From: JAGXQV01 sp041674485
GTDB lineage: Bacteria; Pseudomonadota; Gammaproteobacteria; Burkholderiales; Sulfuricellaceae
DNA length: 5,466 nt
Assembly (NCBI GenBank): GCA_041674485.1
Contig: JBAYVP010000356.1
Location: forward strand, 1 to 5,466
Direction: 5' to 3'
In this document: positions 5,295-5,466 of the stretch, in pieces
Numbering within the stretch: position 1 is the first letter of the stretch
How the letters are laid out: each line of letters begins with the position of its first letter
The notes under the pieces: model-generated
Told to the model about the DNA's origin: nothing
Seen by the model: only the letters and a program-made list of their open reading frames with translations
The model's database searches: none
Program-made: the position numbers and the translations under genes

Positions 5295-5369
5295 ATGATG
5301 ACTGATCTGAAACTTTGCCTCGTATGCCTCGTTCCCATGCGCCGCGTCACTGCCATTAAGTTAAGATAA
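5295..5369 (+). CDS. Short orphan reading frame with a strong ribosome binding site; possible truncated downstream gene
   Basis: Immediately after the caspase stop, GAGGTGG (5282-5288) lies 6 bases before ATGATG at 5295. This is a better ribosome binding site than either caspase gene has. The frame encodes only 24 residues, beginning MMTDLKLCLVCLVPMRR and ending at TAA. From 5330 the frame runs into a copy of the dispersed CGTTCCCA repeat. The arrangement suggests that a second cistron once followed the caspase gene and was cut off by repeat insertion. It could equally be a tiny peptide gene or chance. No homology is recognised. Confidence 0.25.
   Translation: MMTDLKLCLVCLVPMRRVTAIKLR
5330..5354. 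repeat. Second copy of the CGTTCCCA dispersed repeat
   Basis: This segment matches 1042-1066 at 22 of 25 positions (differences at 5338, 5341 and 5350). The palindromic REP-like tail that follows the first copy is absent here. A shorter inverted match, CGCGTGGGAACG, occurs at 219-230 beyond the vapC gene. Confidence 0.5.
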
Positions 5370-5466
5370 TTCCATTCAAAAACAATGCTTTTTCTTCCGC
5401 TTATGAAAATTCAGTAATTTCTTTGCCGATGAATTCAGGCGCGGCGGGTTGCGCTGTTTTCTCTCC

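Noticed and set aside
5436..5461. GCGC hairpin followed by GTTTT as a terminator for the plus-strand caspase gene
   Set aside because: The stem is only 4 bp (5439-5442 with 5451-5454) with an 8-base loop and a short T run at the very edge of the window.

Overview
The window looks like an accessory, repeat-rich piece of a proteobacterial chromosome, most likely beta- or gammaproteobacterial. The grounds are the GC-rich coding style, a TACAAT -10 box set in GC-rich flanks, a type II VapBC pair, and several families of short palindromic intergenic repeats of the kinds scattered through such genomes. No marker gene is present, so no genus is proposed.

Layout. Positions 1-249 hold a doublet of GC-rich hairpins and no convincing gene. 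Positions 250-857 (minus strand) carry a vapB-vapC toxin-antitoxin operon with overlapping stop and start codons. Positions 858-1675 contain the vapBC promoter region and then about 700 bases without a gene. That stretch is packed with repeats: two copies of a nested GTGGGCAC palindrome, a REP-like GTAGGAGCG element with an inverted partial copy, a GTTGGGTTGC hairpin, a pair of CGGACAA direct repeats resembling a lone insertion-sequence end, and a degenerate GTAGGGTGCAATAA element just beyond the next gene's stop. Positions 1676-3733 (minus) and 3812-5293 (plus) are two divergently transcribed genes for exported caspase-like (peptidase C14, metacaspase-type) proteins, separated by 78 bases. 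The last 173 bases hold a short orphan reading frame with a strong ribosome binding site and another copy of a dispersed repeat.

The caspase pair is the main interest. Both proteins have a signal peptide, an intact His/Cys dyad (His149/Cys208 and His107/Cys163) and a canonical 12-residue EF-hand-like calcium loop just after the protease core. This suggests calcium-responsive proteases acting in the cell envelope. They differ after the core. The plus-strand protein continues into a Pro/Ala linker and a DUF4384 domain. The minus-strand protein continues into a helical/coiled-coil stretch and then a roughly 245-residue C-terminal module that I do not recognise. That module is encoded by DNA of about 36% GC, against about 53-67% in the rest of the gene. 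The break is sharp, near position 2420, and suggests that an imported domain was joined to a resident caspase scaffold. The shared, very short divergent promoter region suggests joint control, but a functional link between the two proteins is inference. VapBC is transcribed away from the pair and is probably unrelated.
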